Positions 43,059-52,400 of a DNA stretch of 64,000 bases are shown here, one piece after another. This DNA is from Vulcanimicrobiota bacterium (GTDB taxonomy: Bacteria; Vulcanimicrobiota; Xenobia; Xenobiales; JADMJV01). The position numbers were made by a program, and so were the translations under genes. How positions within the stretch are numbered: the first letter of the stretch is position 1; the number at the start of each line of letters is the position of its first letter. The stretch is from assembly GCA_019637395.1 (NCBI GenBank), contig JAHBVR010000016.1, positions 160,805 through 224,804 of the forward strand, written 5' to 3'. A model generated the notes under the pieces. It searched no databases. It had not been told where the DNA came from and saw nothing but the letters and a program-made list of their open reading frames with translations.

Positions 43059-44140
43059 TGGCTTCTCGTTGGCTGGCCTACCTCACTCGCGAACTGGACT
43101 CGTTCGAAGAAGCGGAATTGCGGGTGCCCGCGCTGGAGGTGGCCCTCTTCTGGCGCCAATTGGCCATGCTGTTGCGCAACGGAGTGCCCCTGGCGCGCGC
43201 GACCGAGGTATTGCGGAGCCAGACGGCGTCGGCCGCCCTGCGTCTGATCCTCGACCGCAGCCACGAACGCCTCCTGAAAGGCATGAGTCTCTCGCAAGTC
43301 CTGCGCTGCTTTCCGGGTATTTTCAATAACCTGGCGGTGGGCCTGGTTCTCAGCGGTGAGAAAACCGGCTCACTGGTCAACGTGCTCGAGCGCCTGGCCG
43401 ACCTGGAGGAACGCAGCATGCGCCGCCGGGCCAGCACCATGAGCGCATTGATCTATCCCGTTCTGCTGCTGCTTTCCACTCTGGCGGTGAGCGCCATCTT
43501 TCTGCTCTTCGTGGCTCCCGGCGATCAGAGTTTGTTTGCCCTGGGTGGAGGTCCGCCCCCCTGGCCCAGTCGCGTGCTCATGGCCCTGGGCGATCCCAAA
43601 ATCTGGATCGCTCTGGGGACAGCCGCAGTGACTGGCTGGTTGGCGGCGGCCGCCCTCTACCACCGCTTCCCGCTGGCCTGGGATGCCCGTCTACTCAAAA
43701 TCCCGGTGGTGGGCGAGTGGTTGCGCGATACCCAGGTTGCCCGCGTGCTGGATGTGCTCAGCGGCTCCTTACCCGTCGGCTTTGCCGTAACCGAAGCCCT
43801 GAAGCTGGCCCAGCATGTCTGCACCAACCGGGAATTCGCTCGCCACTTCGCGAACGCCGTGGAGTCGGTCTATAACGGCCTGGGAATGGGGGAGTCGCTG
43901 GCGCGCACCGGGATGTTCCCGCGCTTCGTCACGGCCACCATCGAAGTAGCCGAAGAATCCGGCCAGATGGACAATACCCTGGCCCGGCTCTGCCTCAGCG
44001 TGGATGAACAGGTGCAGGACTCGCTGGATACCGTCACCAGCCTGATCGGGCCTCTCTTCCTGGGCCTGGCCGGCGTGCTGGCGGGCTTTCTGGCGCTGGC
44101 CATCTTCCTGCCCATCGTCTCCGTGACCATGTCGATCTAA
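43058..44140 (+). CDS. GspF/PilC-family platform protein
   Basis: 360 residues from ATG 43058 (TGATG overlap with the kinase). Two GspF domains: FWRQLAMLLRNGVPLARATEV starts the first (given here in two parts: FWRQLAMLLRNG and VPLARATEV) and VLSGSLPVGFAVTEALKLA the second. Hydrophobic helices lie at ~138-160, ~185-205 and at the C-terminus (LAGVLAGFLALAIFLP). Downstream of the pilin genes and kinase, it is the canonical-size platform of this second gene set. Confidence 0.9.
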   Translation: MASRWLAYLTRELDSFEEAELRVPALEVALFWRQLAMLLRNGVPLARATEVLRSQTASAALRLILDRSHERLLKGMSLSQVLRCFPGIFNNLAVGLVLSGEKTGSLVNVLERLADLEERSMRRRASTMSALIYPVLLLLSTLAVSAIFLLFVAPGDQSLFALGGGPPPWPSRVLMALGDPKIWIALGTAAVTGWLAAAALYHRFPLAWDARLLKIPVVGEWLRDTQVARVLDVLSGSLPVGFAVTEALKLAQHVCTNREFARHFANAVESVYNGLGMGESLARTGMFPRFVTATIEVAEESGQMDNTLARLCLSVDEQVQDSLDTVTSLIGPLFLGLAGVLAGFLALAIFLPIVSVTMSI

Positions 44141-44149
44141 GTGGGGTCA

Positions 44150-44716
44150 CTAAGGCCTGCTGGCGGCCAACTGAGCGGCGGCCCGTTGAATCCCCCCGGT
44201 GGCCGCCACCAACTGCATCCAACCACGATTGAGACACTCGGGATGCTCGTTCTCCAAAAAGAGAGCCATGGTGTCCAACCCCTGCAAGGCCTTCTCGATA
44301 CCCGCCAAAACCTGAGTGGCCAGATCCAGAATATGCTGGCGTTGTGGAACCCTGGCCGGCAATTTTTGCACATTCCGATCAATGTCTTCAGCCATTTCCT
44401 CCAGGCGCTGGACCACCGACTCCCATTGTAGGGACCATTCCTCGGGCGTAATTTTCTTCTCGGCCACGGCGTGACAAGCTTTGAATAAAGGCTGATAGAA
44501 ATCGGGAATCAGTACCAATTCTTCGCTCTCGGGAGCCGCTTCGGTCAAAAAGGCCAGCGGCGCCCGGCAAAAGCTGCACAGTGCCTGAGCCGGCGGACTG
44601 ACCCGCTGGCAGGCCGGGCAAATCTGGCCGCCCGGCCCTTCATAATCTTCCTCGGGAATCTCTGGCTGGGGTGCGGCGGGAGCAAAGCTCTGTATCAAAC
44701 TGGAAAGGAAGTCCAC
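44150..44716 (-). CDS. zinc-ribbon helical protein, unknown
   Basis: 188 residues from GTG 44716, no clear ribosome site. An N-terminal Pro/Glu segment is followed by a zinc ribbon (CPACQRVSPPAQALCSFCR), then a ~110-residue helical domain (WESVVQRLEEMAEDIDRNV). Encoded on the opposite strand between two GspF genes, with a 9-base gap to the convergent neighbour. No family recognised. Confidence 0.65.
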   Translation of the reverse strand: MDFLSSLIQSFAPAAPQPEIPEEDYEGPGGQICPACQRVSPPAQALCSFCRAPLAFLTEAAPESEELVLIPDFYQPLFKACHAVAEKKITPEEWSLQWESVVQRLEEMAEDIDRNVQKLPARVPQRQHILDLATQVLAGIEKALQGLDTMALFLENEHPECLNRGWMQLVAATGGIQRAAAQLAASRP

Positions 44717-44808
44717 ATTCGCTCGTTCGCTTGCTCGATCGAGTGTCCTTTACCATGGCAGGCTGAAGGCTGCCGACTCCGAAAAGAAAATGAGGGATAC
44801 CAGGTTCA

Positions 44809-47436
44809 TTGACGAGGGACGACGGGACACAAAATCAGGCTGGCGAGCCCGGGGATAAAGAGAAAAAGCCCAAGGGTAAATCTTCCTTTGTACCGCGTTG
44901 GCGCCAAAATCAGGCGGAGCCCTTGAGCACTCCCCCGGTCGAGGAGCAACCCAAGAGACCAGCCAAATTTCAGCCTCGCTGGCGCCAAAACACGGCCGAG
45001 CCCCCCCCCGAAGCCACTCCGGAGGCACCACCAGCCCAGAAGAAATTTCAGGCTCGTTGGCGCCAAAATACCGCCGAGCCCGAGCCCGCCGAAGTAATTC
45101 TACCTCCAGTCGAGGAGAATGCGACCCGCCTGCACCCGAATCTTCAGCAACCATCCGAGGCGACGGAGAAAACCAAAGGTTTTCAGCCGCGTTGGCGGCA
45201 ACGCGCCCAGGAAAGGGCCGCCAAAGAGGAGGAAGCCCGGGCCCAAGCGCCTCCTGTCGGGGATAAGCCGGGGTTCCAACCCCGCTGGCGCCGCACCGCC
45301 GCTTCGGGCCCGGTCCCCAACCCGACCACGCAGCCGCTGCCCGGTTCGGACGCCCCGTTGGAAGGTCAGAGTCCAAAACCCAAGGGTTTTCAACCGCGTT
45401 GGCGCGAGCGCGCCGAGCGAGAGCCGGTCACTCCGCCCGCCAAGGCGGAATTTACTCCGCGCTGGAAGCGCACCATGGCGGCCGAGTCCCCTCCCCCGCC
45501 GCCGCTGGAAATCCCCCAGGAAGAACCAGCATCCACAACTGAACCTACCGTCGAAGCCGAGACCATAGCCTTACCACTGGAGGTCCCGGAAGTTCCCACC
45601 GAAACGCCGCCGGCCACCCTTCCCGAAACTGCGCCTGAGCCCATCCCGGAGGTCCCGCTGGAACTTACCGGAGCCCCCTCAGCCGAAGCCGAAGCGGTCC
45701 CACTGGAACTTGCGGGAGCGCCTGCAGCCGAAGTCGAGACCTCCTTCGACTTCACACCCGTGGCCATGGAGACGCCCCTGGCTTTGGCACCCGAGCCCCC
45801 CCAGGCTCTCCCCCTGGGCCCCGAGGAAAGCACCACCGAAATGGTAGCCACACCCGCACCACCGGAGAAGAGGCGCTTGCCGCGACCTCAAGCACCACCG
45901 CCTCCCAAAGTCGTGCTCGAGCCCGCCGCTCCTCCACGCCCCATCGTGGGCACGGGCGTGCCCATTCCCAATACCGAAGACGACGACTACCAGCCGCCTC
46001 CCACCGTGACCGTGCCAAGCTTCTTGCCCGGGCCGGAAGCACTGGAAACGAACGTAGAAAAGGCACGGCTGGAGCGAACTACCTCGGTTGAAACCGAGAT
46101 CATACCCGAGACTCCACGCCAGCCCAAGAGACTCGACGATGAGGCCATGGCGGCACTCAAGGCCACCGCCAACGCGGTCACCAGGGGGACTCCCATCAGC
46201 GCCACGCCCCCCGCTCCGCCGCCTCCTCCCCCTCCGCAAGTGGTCACGCCTCGCTACATTCCCGCTCCGAAGCCGACCTCGACTGCTTCGTCCGGCATTA
46301 TCGTGGCCGGACTGAAGCCGGCGCCTGCCCCGAGTAAGACCCAGGCCAAGAAGAAGCGCCGGTTGTTCTTCTGGAAATCTGAGAAAAGCGTGGTCGGCCT
46401 GGAAGACGTGGCCACTTTCACCCGTCAGTTCTCGGTGATGATCGGCGCCGGTCTGCCCATTCATCAGGCGCTCAGTTTCTTTGCGGACTCCTCTACCGGT
46501 CCCCTGGCCGATATCATGGACGATGTGGCCAGCAAAATCTCGTCGGGTCACCGGCTTTCTCAAGCGCTGGGAAAACACGAAGGAACCTTCTCCGAAGTCT
46601 ACGTCGGCCTGATTGAACTGGGTGAAACCTCCAGCCACATTGACGAAGCCCTGGAGAAGCTGGCCGACTTGCTGGAAAAACAGGTACGTCTGGGCAAACG
46701 CATGAGTTCCGCGCTCGTTTATCCGGCCTTCCTGGTGGCTGTCTCGCTGGCTTCCATCGGAGTCTTTCTGCAGTACGTGCTGCCCACCATGATTCCACTT
46801 TTTGCCAGCTTCAGTATGCAACTACCACTGCCCACGCGCATGCTGCTGGCTTCTCGGCACCTGGTTATTCCGGTGGCCATCCTCGCGCTACTGATGGTCG
46901 TCCTCTGGCAATGGTTCCGGCCGCGCCTGCAGAGGGCCCGGCGCAACAAAGAAAAGTGGGCTTACAAGGCCGATAAACTGCTGTTCAAGTTGCCCATGCT
47001 GGGCAATTTTTTCCAACAAATGGCCACGGCTCGCGTGCTTTTCGCACTGGCCACCATGATCGAGACCGGTCTACCGATTCTCAACGCCTTGAAGCGCTGC
47101 GAAACGGTAGCTTCCAATCTGGCCTTCGCGGAACGCCTGGAGAAGGCGGGCGTGGAGCTGCGCGACGGCTCCACCGTGACCGACGCTCTGGCCCTTTATG
47201 AAGTCCTGCCCCCTTCCTGTCTGCACTTGCTCTCGGCCGGCGAGGAAAGCGCTCAAATGGCCGAAATGGTTCAGTACGCGGCCCGGTTTTACGAAGAGGA
47301 AGTGGAGCACTCCATCGATACTTTCATGAGCCTGGTCGAGCCGGTCATTATGATCGTGATGGGTATTGTGGTGGGCTTCATCGTGCTGAGCGCGGTGTTA
47401 CCGACGGTGGAAATGATCAATCATCTGGGCTCCTGA
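44809..47436 (+). CDS. GspF platform protein with a long repeat-bearing N-terminal extension
   Basis: 875 residues from TTG 44809; the start is uncertain because no strong ribosome site is seen and a nearby ATG is out of frame. Residues 531-875 are a complete GspF protein (FTRQFSVMIGAGLPIHQAL and a second half starting near VLFALATMIETGLPILNALK, split as VLFALATMIETGLPI). Residues 1-530 are an acidic, Pro/Ala/Glu-rich region. Seven copies of F-x-(P/A)-R-W-(R/K) begin at residues 27, 54, 80, 125, 156, 194 and 215. The extension should be cytoplasmic and disordered, so the motifs may recruit a partner such as an ATPase or regulator. I know no GspF protein with this form. Confidence 0.85.
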   Translation: MTRDDGTQNQAGEPGDKEKKPKGKSSFVPRWRQNQAEPLSTPPVEEQPKRPAKFQPRWRQNTAEPPPEATPEAPPAQKKFQARWRQNTAEPEPAEVILPPVEENATRLHPNLQQPSEATEKTKGFQPRWRQRAQERAAKEEEARAQAPPVGDKPGFQPRWRRTAASGPVPNPTTQPLPGSDAPLEGQSPKPKGFQPRWRERAEREPVTPPAKAEFTPRWKRTMAAESPPPPPLEIPQEEPASTTEPTVEAETIALPLEVPEVPTETPPATLPETAPEPIPEVPLELTGAPSAEAEAVPLELAGAPAAEVETSFDFTPVAMETPLALAPEPPQALPLGPEESTTEMVATPAPPEKRRLPRPQAPPPPKVVLEPAAPPRPIVGTGVPIPNTEDDDYQPPPTVTVPSFLPGPEALETNVEKARLERTTSVETEIIPETPRQPKRLDDEAMAALKATANAVTRGTPISATPPAPPPPPPPQVVTPRYIPAPKPTSTASSGIIVAGLKPAPAPSKTQAKKKRRLFFWKSEKSVVGLEDVATFTRQFSVMIGAGLPIHQALSFFADSSTGPLADIMDDVASKISSGHRLSQALGKHEGTFSEVYVGLIELGETSSHIDEALEKLADLLEKQVRLGKRMSSALVYPAFLVAVSLASIGVFLQYVLPTMIPLFASFSMQLPLPTRMLLASRHLVIPVAILALLMVVLWQWFRPRLQRARRNKEKWAYKADKLLFKLPMLGNFFQQMATARVLFALATMIETGLPILNALKRCETVASNLAFAERLEKAGVELRDGSTVTDALALYEVLPPSCLHLLSAGEESAQMAEMVQYAARFYEEEVEHSIDTFMSLVEPVIMIVMGIVVGFIVLSAVLPTVEMINHLGS
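44887..45474 (+). repeat. seven FxPRWR motif repeats
   Basis: Coding repeats for FVPRWRQN, FQPRWRQN, FQARWRQN, FQPRWRQR, FQPRWRRT, FQPRWRER and FTPRWKRT at irregular spacing of 21-45 residues. DNA around each motif is not identical, so the motifs are old or held by selection. Confidence 0.85.
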
Positions 47437-47879
47437 TGGTCTTTACCGAGCAAGATGCTCAGAGCCAGCAGGCCGATGCCGACGGTGATGGCGGAATCGG
47501 CCAGATTGAAGACCGGCCACCAGTGAAAATCAATGAAGTCTACCACATAGCCGTAAAGACCACGGTCGATGAGATTGCCGATGGCCCCACCCAGAATCAA
47601 GGCGTAGGCCAGAGCGGGGGCGGGATGGCCCCGGGCCATCTTGGGAAGGGCGCGTATCAGCATCAAGCTGATGGCCACTCCCGCCGTAAGGAAAAACCAG
47701 CGGGCCCCATTGAGAATACTGAAAGCTCCGCCGGTGTTGTGCAGGTAAGTCCAGGAAAGCAGCGTGGACAGCGCCGGGCGCGTTTCCCCCAGCCGGAAAT
47801 GGGTCCACACCCACCACTTGCTCCATTGATCCAGCAGTGTAACCAGCACGGCGATGGAAATGAGCGTTCGCAATTTCAC
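47421..47879 (-). CDS. lspA: lipoprotein signal peptidase (signal peptidase II)
   Basis: 152 residues. Four membrane helices and both catalytic-Asp motifs are present: GNLIDRGLYGYVVDF and NLADSAI. LHNTGGAFS matches the conserved NxGxAF region. It cleaves prolipoproteins after lipid attachment. The last 16 bases overlap the convergent GspF gene, and its start overlaps the preceding gene by ATGA. Confidence 0.95.
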   Translation of the reverse strand: MKLRTLISIAVLVTLLDQWSKWWVWTHFRLGETRPALSTLLSWTYLHNTGGAFSILNGARWFFLTAGVAISLMLIRALPKMARGHPAPALAYALILGGAIGNLIDRGLYGYVVDFIDFHWWPVFNLADSAITVGIGLLALSILLGKDHQEPR

Positions 47880-48142
47880 GGCGCGCCGAACGGCTCGGGC
47901 GGCGTGTATCCTTCTTCCTCGGGCTCGTCCTGAATCCAGCCGCGCAGTTGTTCTTTGACCTTCTTGACGGCCCCACCGCTATATTTTTTCTTCTGCTCGG
48001 GTTCCAGATGCTGGTACATGTAATAGAGGAAGAGCCCGGCCCCGGCGCCGGCCAGGGCAACCCCAAAAAGTTTGGCGGGCGTGTAGGGATTACCGGGCGC
48101 CGGACCGATAGCGGGGCGTTCTTTGTCCTCTTGACTCATCAT
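47876..48142 (-). CDS. small single-pass membrane protein, unknown
   Basis: 88 residues. A polar N-terminus (MMSQEDKERPAIGPAP) leads to one helix (AKLFGVALAGAGAGLFLYYMY), then a Lys-rich amphipathic helix and an acidic Pro-rich tail. It is coupled to lspA by a four-base overlap and follows prp by seven bases, so it belongs to the prp-lspA run. Function unknown. Confidence 0.72.
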   Translation of the reverse strand: MMSQEDKERPAIGPAPGNPYTPAKLFGVALAGAGAGLFLYYMYQHLEPEQKKKYSGGAVKKVKEQLRGWIQDEPEEEGYTPPEPFGAP

Positions 48143-48149
48143 CGTCCTC

Positions 48150-48470
48150 CTACCGGCGCCCGATAAAGCCTGGATAGTGCTCGATCATCTCGGTCAGAGC
48201 GAGCACCGTGGTCTGGAGAAGCGTCTGAGCCGAGACGAATTCGGGATGGGCGCCTGTCTCTTGAGATAATTGGAGCAGGAACTCGCCGTCTCCCGCTTCC
48301 AGCCGGCACGGCAACTGAAGAACTTTAGAGAAACCGATACCCAGCGCGCCCGTCAGGGCGGAAACGGCGGCACAAACCAGGTCCAGTTCGCCATCGAAGC
48401 CGGCGTGGCCGGCGCAATGCAGGAGCCAGATGTTCCCCTCCGAGTCTTGCTGCCAATCCACTTGAATCAT
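48150..48470 (-). CDS. prp: ribosomal-processing cysteine protease Prp
   Basis: 106 residues from ATG 48470. The family signature is clear: GHAGFDGELDLVCAAVSALT includes the catalytic His and Cys. Prp (YsxB) removes the N-terminal extension of ribosomal protein L27 where such an extension exists and usually lies between rplU and rpmA. Here rplU is upstream but rpmA does not follow; a small membrane protein and lspA do. No ribosome site precedes the ATG; the T-run of an intrinsic terminator lies seven bases upstream. Confidence 0.9.
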   Translation of the reverse strand: MIQVDWQQDSEGNIWLLHCAGHAGFDGELDLVCAAVSALTGALGIGFSKVLQLPCRLEAGDGEFLLQLSQETGAHPEFVSAQTLLQTTVLALTEMIEHYPGFIGRR

Positions 48471-48476
48471 AGGAAA

Positions 48477-48502
48477 CAAAAAACGGGCCTGGTGTGGGCC
48501 CG
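48477..48502 (-). terminator. intrinsic terminator between rplU and prp
   Basis: On the minus strand: CGGGCC, 7-base loop, GGCCCG, then a run of T residues. Plus-strand arms are 48497-48502 and 48484-48489. It lies after rplU and abuts prp, so prp depends on read-through or acts as an attenuated gene. Confidence 0.85.
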
Positions 48503-48523
48503 CTTTCTTTTGCAGCTTCCTGG

Positions 48524-48835
48524 TTAAGCCTTGACGGAATCGATACGCAGCGCGGTGTAGGGCTGGCGATGGCCCCGCTTGATGCGGATGGACTTCTTGG
48601 GCTTGTAGTGGAAATGGGTAACCTTGCGGCTGCGGTGCTGCTCGACAATGGTGGCGGTCACGGACACACCCTTCACGTAGGGAGCCCCCACCTGAACCTT
48701 GCCTTCGCCGGCCACGAGCAGAACTTTGTCGAGAGTGACAGCGCCGCCCTTGTCTCCTTCGAGCTTCTCCACTCGAATGGTCTGGCCAGCTTCTACTTTA
48801 TATTGTTTACCGCCGGTCTCTACTACTGCGTACAT
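48524..48835 (-). CDS. rplU: 50S ribosomal protein L21
   Basis: 103 residues, normal length. The start MYAVVETGGKQYKVEAG and the C-terminal KPKKSIRIKRGHRQPYT segment are diagnostic for bL21, which binds 23S rRNA domain II. A sigma70-type promoter is seen 40-65 bases upstream and an intrinsic terminator directly after the gene. Confidence 0.98.
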   Translation of the reverse strand: MYAVVETGGKQYKVEAGQTIRVEKLEGDKGGAVTLDKVLLVAGEGKVQVGAPYVKGVSVTATIVEQHRSRKVTHFHYKPKKSIRIKRGHRQPYTALRIDSVKA

Positions 48836-48872
48836 AGGGTCCTCACATGTTCAGGCTAAAAAATGCTCCCGA

Positions 48873-48901
48873 AGACTATCACCGGGACTTGTTCGTGTCA
48901 A
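48873..48901 (-). promoter_or_regulatory. rplU promoter candidate
   Basis: On the minus strand TTGACA (48901-48896), 17-base spacer, TAGTCT (48878-48873). The -35 box is perfect and overlaps the TGA stop of the upstream ybjN-like gene. Confidence 0.65.
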
Positions 48902-49380
48902 GCTTTGGATAAGGGACTCTGAGCGGCTTCACCACCGTTGCGCACGCGATCGATGGCGCGCTGGCCGCCCCATTTCTCGACGATCAGGTCGTCATACTCG
49001 TCGGCAATCAGCACCACCGAGCTGACGGAAGAGCGCAATTCCTCAGGATCGCAGGTCGAACCGAGAATGCTGTGTTCGAAGAAGATATCACCCTCTTCAT
49101 CGATGCCAAAAGCCCCGAAGGTCATGCGATCGTTCTCGCGCAGCAAGAAATGCATCAGATCGGCCGTCAGGTCGGCTCCGGTGACCACGTAGGCACGCGT
49201 GGAGATCACGCTCTCGTCCTCGCCGAACGGATAGATGGCGGTCTGGGCGAAAGCCGAGCCCACCAGCACGCCGAATTCAGGAATCTCCTGGCGCTGTCCG
49301 GCGAAATCACCAAACATCTCGCGCATCAGGGGCAAAATCTTCTCATAACAAGTCTTTTGTGCAGGCGTATCAAATCTCAT
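48898..49380 (-). CDS. YbjN/CesT-like protein
   Basis: 160 residues, a single alpha/beta domain. The layout MRFDTPAQKTCYEKILPLM, then AFAQTAIYPFGEDESVISTRAYVV (parts AFAQTAIYPFG and VISTRAYVV), then LMHFLLRENDRMTFGAFGID matches YbjN-type proteins that share the type III secretion chaperone fold. Such proteins bind peptides or stabilise partners. It follows the STAND ATPase gene by 74 bases on the same strand; its end holds the rplU promoter. Confidence 0.75.
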   Translation of the reverse strand: MRFDTPAQKTCYEKILPLMREMFGDFAGQRQEIPEFGVLVGSAFAQTAIYPFGEDESVISTRAYVVTGADLTADLMHFLLRENDRMTFGAFGIDEEGDIFFEHSILGSTCDPEELRSSVSSVVLIADEYDDLIVEKWGGQRAIDRVRNGGEAAQSPLSKA

Positions 49381-49454
49381 AACCGCTCCTGATTCCGTTT
49401 TCCCTCGGCGTCTCCTGTTTTATAGATCTAGGGAGGCTGCGCGACGCCAACTGG

Positions 49455-52400
49455 TTATTGCAGGTTGCTGGTCTGCAGGCTGGCCGGGGCCTGGGTATTC
49501 CAGTCTTCCTGGATAGCGGGAGGCAGCGCCTCGATCCAGTCCTTGAGGCGTTGCAAGGCCTGTTGCAGAAAGATGTTGGACCCTTCCTCCACCATCTGCG
49601 ACTGCCAGCGCATCCAGCCTTCAAAAAACTGGCGCCAGGCGCTGCGGTCCTGCCAGTCCTGGTTGGCCGACAGGCGGCAGAACTCCAGCCAGTGGCGCTG
49701 GCAATCGAGCAGCACCGCCACCAGGTACTCTTTACTCTGCCACATTTCGTTCTCATAGAGCACGCCGGCCTGCTTCAACGGTTGGCGCACTTGATTCCAG
49801 TGCTCCAGGTGGATGTGACACAGGGCCACTTCCATTTGAACGGCGGCTAGATGCAAGCCCAGATGATTCTGCTGATTGGCCGGCAACCCCGACAGGTCGG
49901 CCCAGGCCTGTTCGGCCACCTTGAGAGCGTCTTCAGCCCGTCCCGCCTTGCGCAACAACTTGGCCAGCGAGAGGCGATGGATGGCCACCCACATGTTGGC
50001 TTGTTCATAGCCTTCCTGAGCGCGCCGCTGCTCCATCTCCACCGCTTGCTCGGCCAGCGGCAAGGCCTCTGGGTAACGTCCCAAGCCGGCCAAAGTCAAG
50101 GCGCGGGTAACCATGTTCAGGCTATGCTCGGTCTCCACGTCCGCTTCGGTTTCATTGTTGCGAATCTGCGTCAGGGAGTCGGCCGCCCGGTCGCACATGG
50201 CCAGGGCCTCTTCGTAACGCTCCAGATTCTGCAAAATCCAGGCTTCCAACTCGCTGACGTCGGCCACTTCCAGCGCGGGTGGACCCTCCTCCGGATCCAT
50301 TTCGGTCAATTGGCCATAGCACTCGTGGCAGAGTTCCAGGGCTTCGTCCAACCGGCCCCGCCGAGCGGTCACGCGAGCCAGATAAATCTTGGCGCTGACC
50401 TGCTCGAGAAACAGGTCCTCAGCCCCCAGTCCAATAGCCTGAGCGTAAGCGGCGATCGAATCTTCCAGAGCCGTCTCGGCCTGGCGCAACAGGCCCTGAT
50501 GGCTGAGGATCTTACCCCGAAAGAAGAGCACCAGGGCTTGTTCGGAAACATCCATCTCCTGCATCAGAGCCGGCGTCAGCAGATTGGCCAGCGAACCGGA
50601 GGCCTCGCCGATGCGATTCATCAGGGCCAGGGCGTGGCTGCGCAGAAACTCCAGGGAAGCCAGATCGGCCGGATGGGAATCGCTGGCCGGCAAGGTATTG
50701 ATGACCTCGATGGCTTTGCTCAGCCGTTCTTCCGCCTCCGACCACTTTTCCAGATCAAAGAGCGCCATGCTCTGCTCCAGATAGAGGAAGACCAGTTCCT
50801 GATCGCCGGGCCAACCGAACTTGTGGTACAGCTCCTCGGCCTCGCGCAGCAAGCGCAGGCTTTCCCAACGCATCCCCATCAACTCGAGGGGGCCAGGGCT
50901 CTCGGCCATCTGCTCGCGCACCGAGCGCATCGTCTCCGACTGCTCCATCAGCAATTCAAAAAGATACTGAGCCCATTCCTCGCCCTCTTCGTTGGTGAGC
51001 TTGCGCGCCAGTTCCAGGGCTTCTTCTCCATTGCGGCGCGAATCGTCGATTTTCCCCAGAGCCCGCGAGGAGCGAGCCAACCCGCGCAGAGCGTGAATGG
51101 CCTTGGCCTGCTCGGGGCCGGCTTCCTTGCTGCTGCGTTGATGGGCTTCGGCGTAGAGCGGATAGGCGCGCTGTACATAGCCCATGTACAGATAAGGGTC
51201 GGCCAGACACAACAAGCAGTGCGTCAACAGGCCTTCCAACGGGTCGCTGGATTCCTCGCTGGCCAGCGGTCGCAGCATTTCCAAGGCTTTCTCGCCGAAA
51301 AGCGCTCCGTCCGCATAGCGGCCCTGATTGGTCAGCGCGTGGCAGCAATCCGCATAGACTTCCGCCAGCCGGGCTAGATGACGCTTGCTTTTGCCGGCTT
51401 TGCGGGCTTCCAGGATCTGGCCGGCCACCAGAAACAGCTGCAGGCCAATTTCTTCATAACCCTGCTCGCGCGCGATGCGACCCAGATTCCAACACGACTC
51501 CACCATGTCGGGGTCTTGCAGCAGGCGGTTGAGATCGCCGAGACGGCCGCTCTGAGCCAGGTGGTACTGGGCAAAAGCCCGTGAATAGTAATCGACATCC
51601 TGGGGCATCTCGCCCAGAGCCGCCCGACTGCGATCCCAAACCGCCGCCACCGCCCGGCGGTGGCAGTCGGAAACTCGATCGCGCCAGGCCGGATTCTCCA
51701 GCAAATAGGCACGCAAATCTGGAGAGCGTAAGGAGTAGTGCTCGCCGGTAAAAAGCGCGTCGTATTGCGAGCCTTCCCCATCGGTGGAGAGCAAATCACG
51801 TAACTCGAAGAGGGCAAAGCCGAGCTGGTCGGCCGGCACCCCCCAGGACTTGAGCAAATCCAGACTGGCCGGAACCTGAGCAACCGCCAACAGCAGCAGC
51901 ACCTCCAGATGAATGTTGCGAAACAACTCGGGACCGTGCTTGGCCGCCAGAGATTCCAGCAGGGTGTCATAGAGACGCACCGACTCGGGCAGCGGGTCGA
52001 TCTCAAACTTGAGCAAAACCGTGTAGTAATAGGCCCAACGCCAGTTCCCCTGACTGAGCTTGAGAATCTCCGGGATGTGGCGGGCCTGCTCACCGGGCAG
52101 GCGCTTGTTCAGGTAGCCTTCCAGCTCGGCCAGATTACGCCGGTGCTCCGGCTGTAGGACCAGTTGATCCACGGGATGGCGGGCCCGTCCCGAAGTGAGC
52201 AGGTAAACCCCCTCGGGAAAGTCGCGCCAACTGGGCAATTCGGCCAGCTCCGAGGGCTCGTCGAAGCCGTCGAAGAGAATCAGGAAACTGCCGTCGACCT
52301 CCTGAGTCAGCCACTGCATGGCGGCCAGCAATGCCTCGGCCGGACTGCTTTCATAAAGCCGTTGCGAGACTTGCAGGCGCAAGCCTTCGCCATCCGTGTC

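Noticed and set aside
44790..44812. ATG at 44790 as start of the large GspF gene, implying a frameshift
   Set aside because: It is in a different frame that soon stops; no evidence for a frameshift signal, so the TTG start is kept with stated uncertainty.
49851..51377. 508-codon plus-strand frame inside the STAND gene
   Set aside because: Antisense to a coherent P-loop/helical-repeat protein; no ribosome site or recognisable domain.
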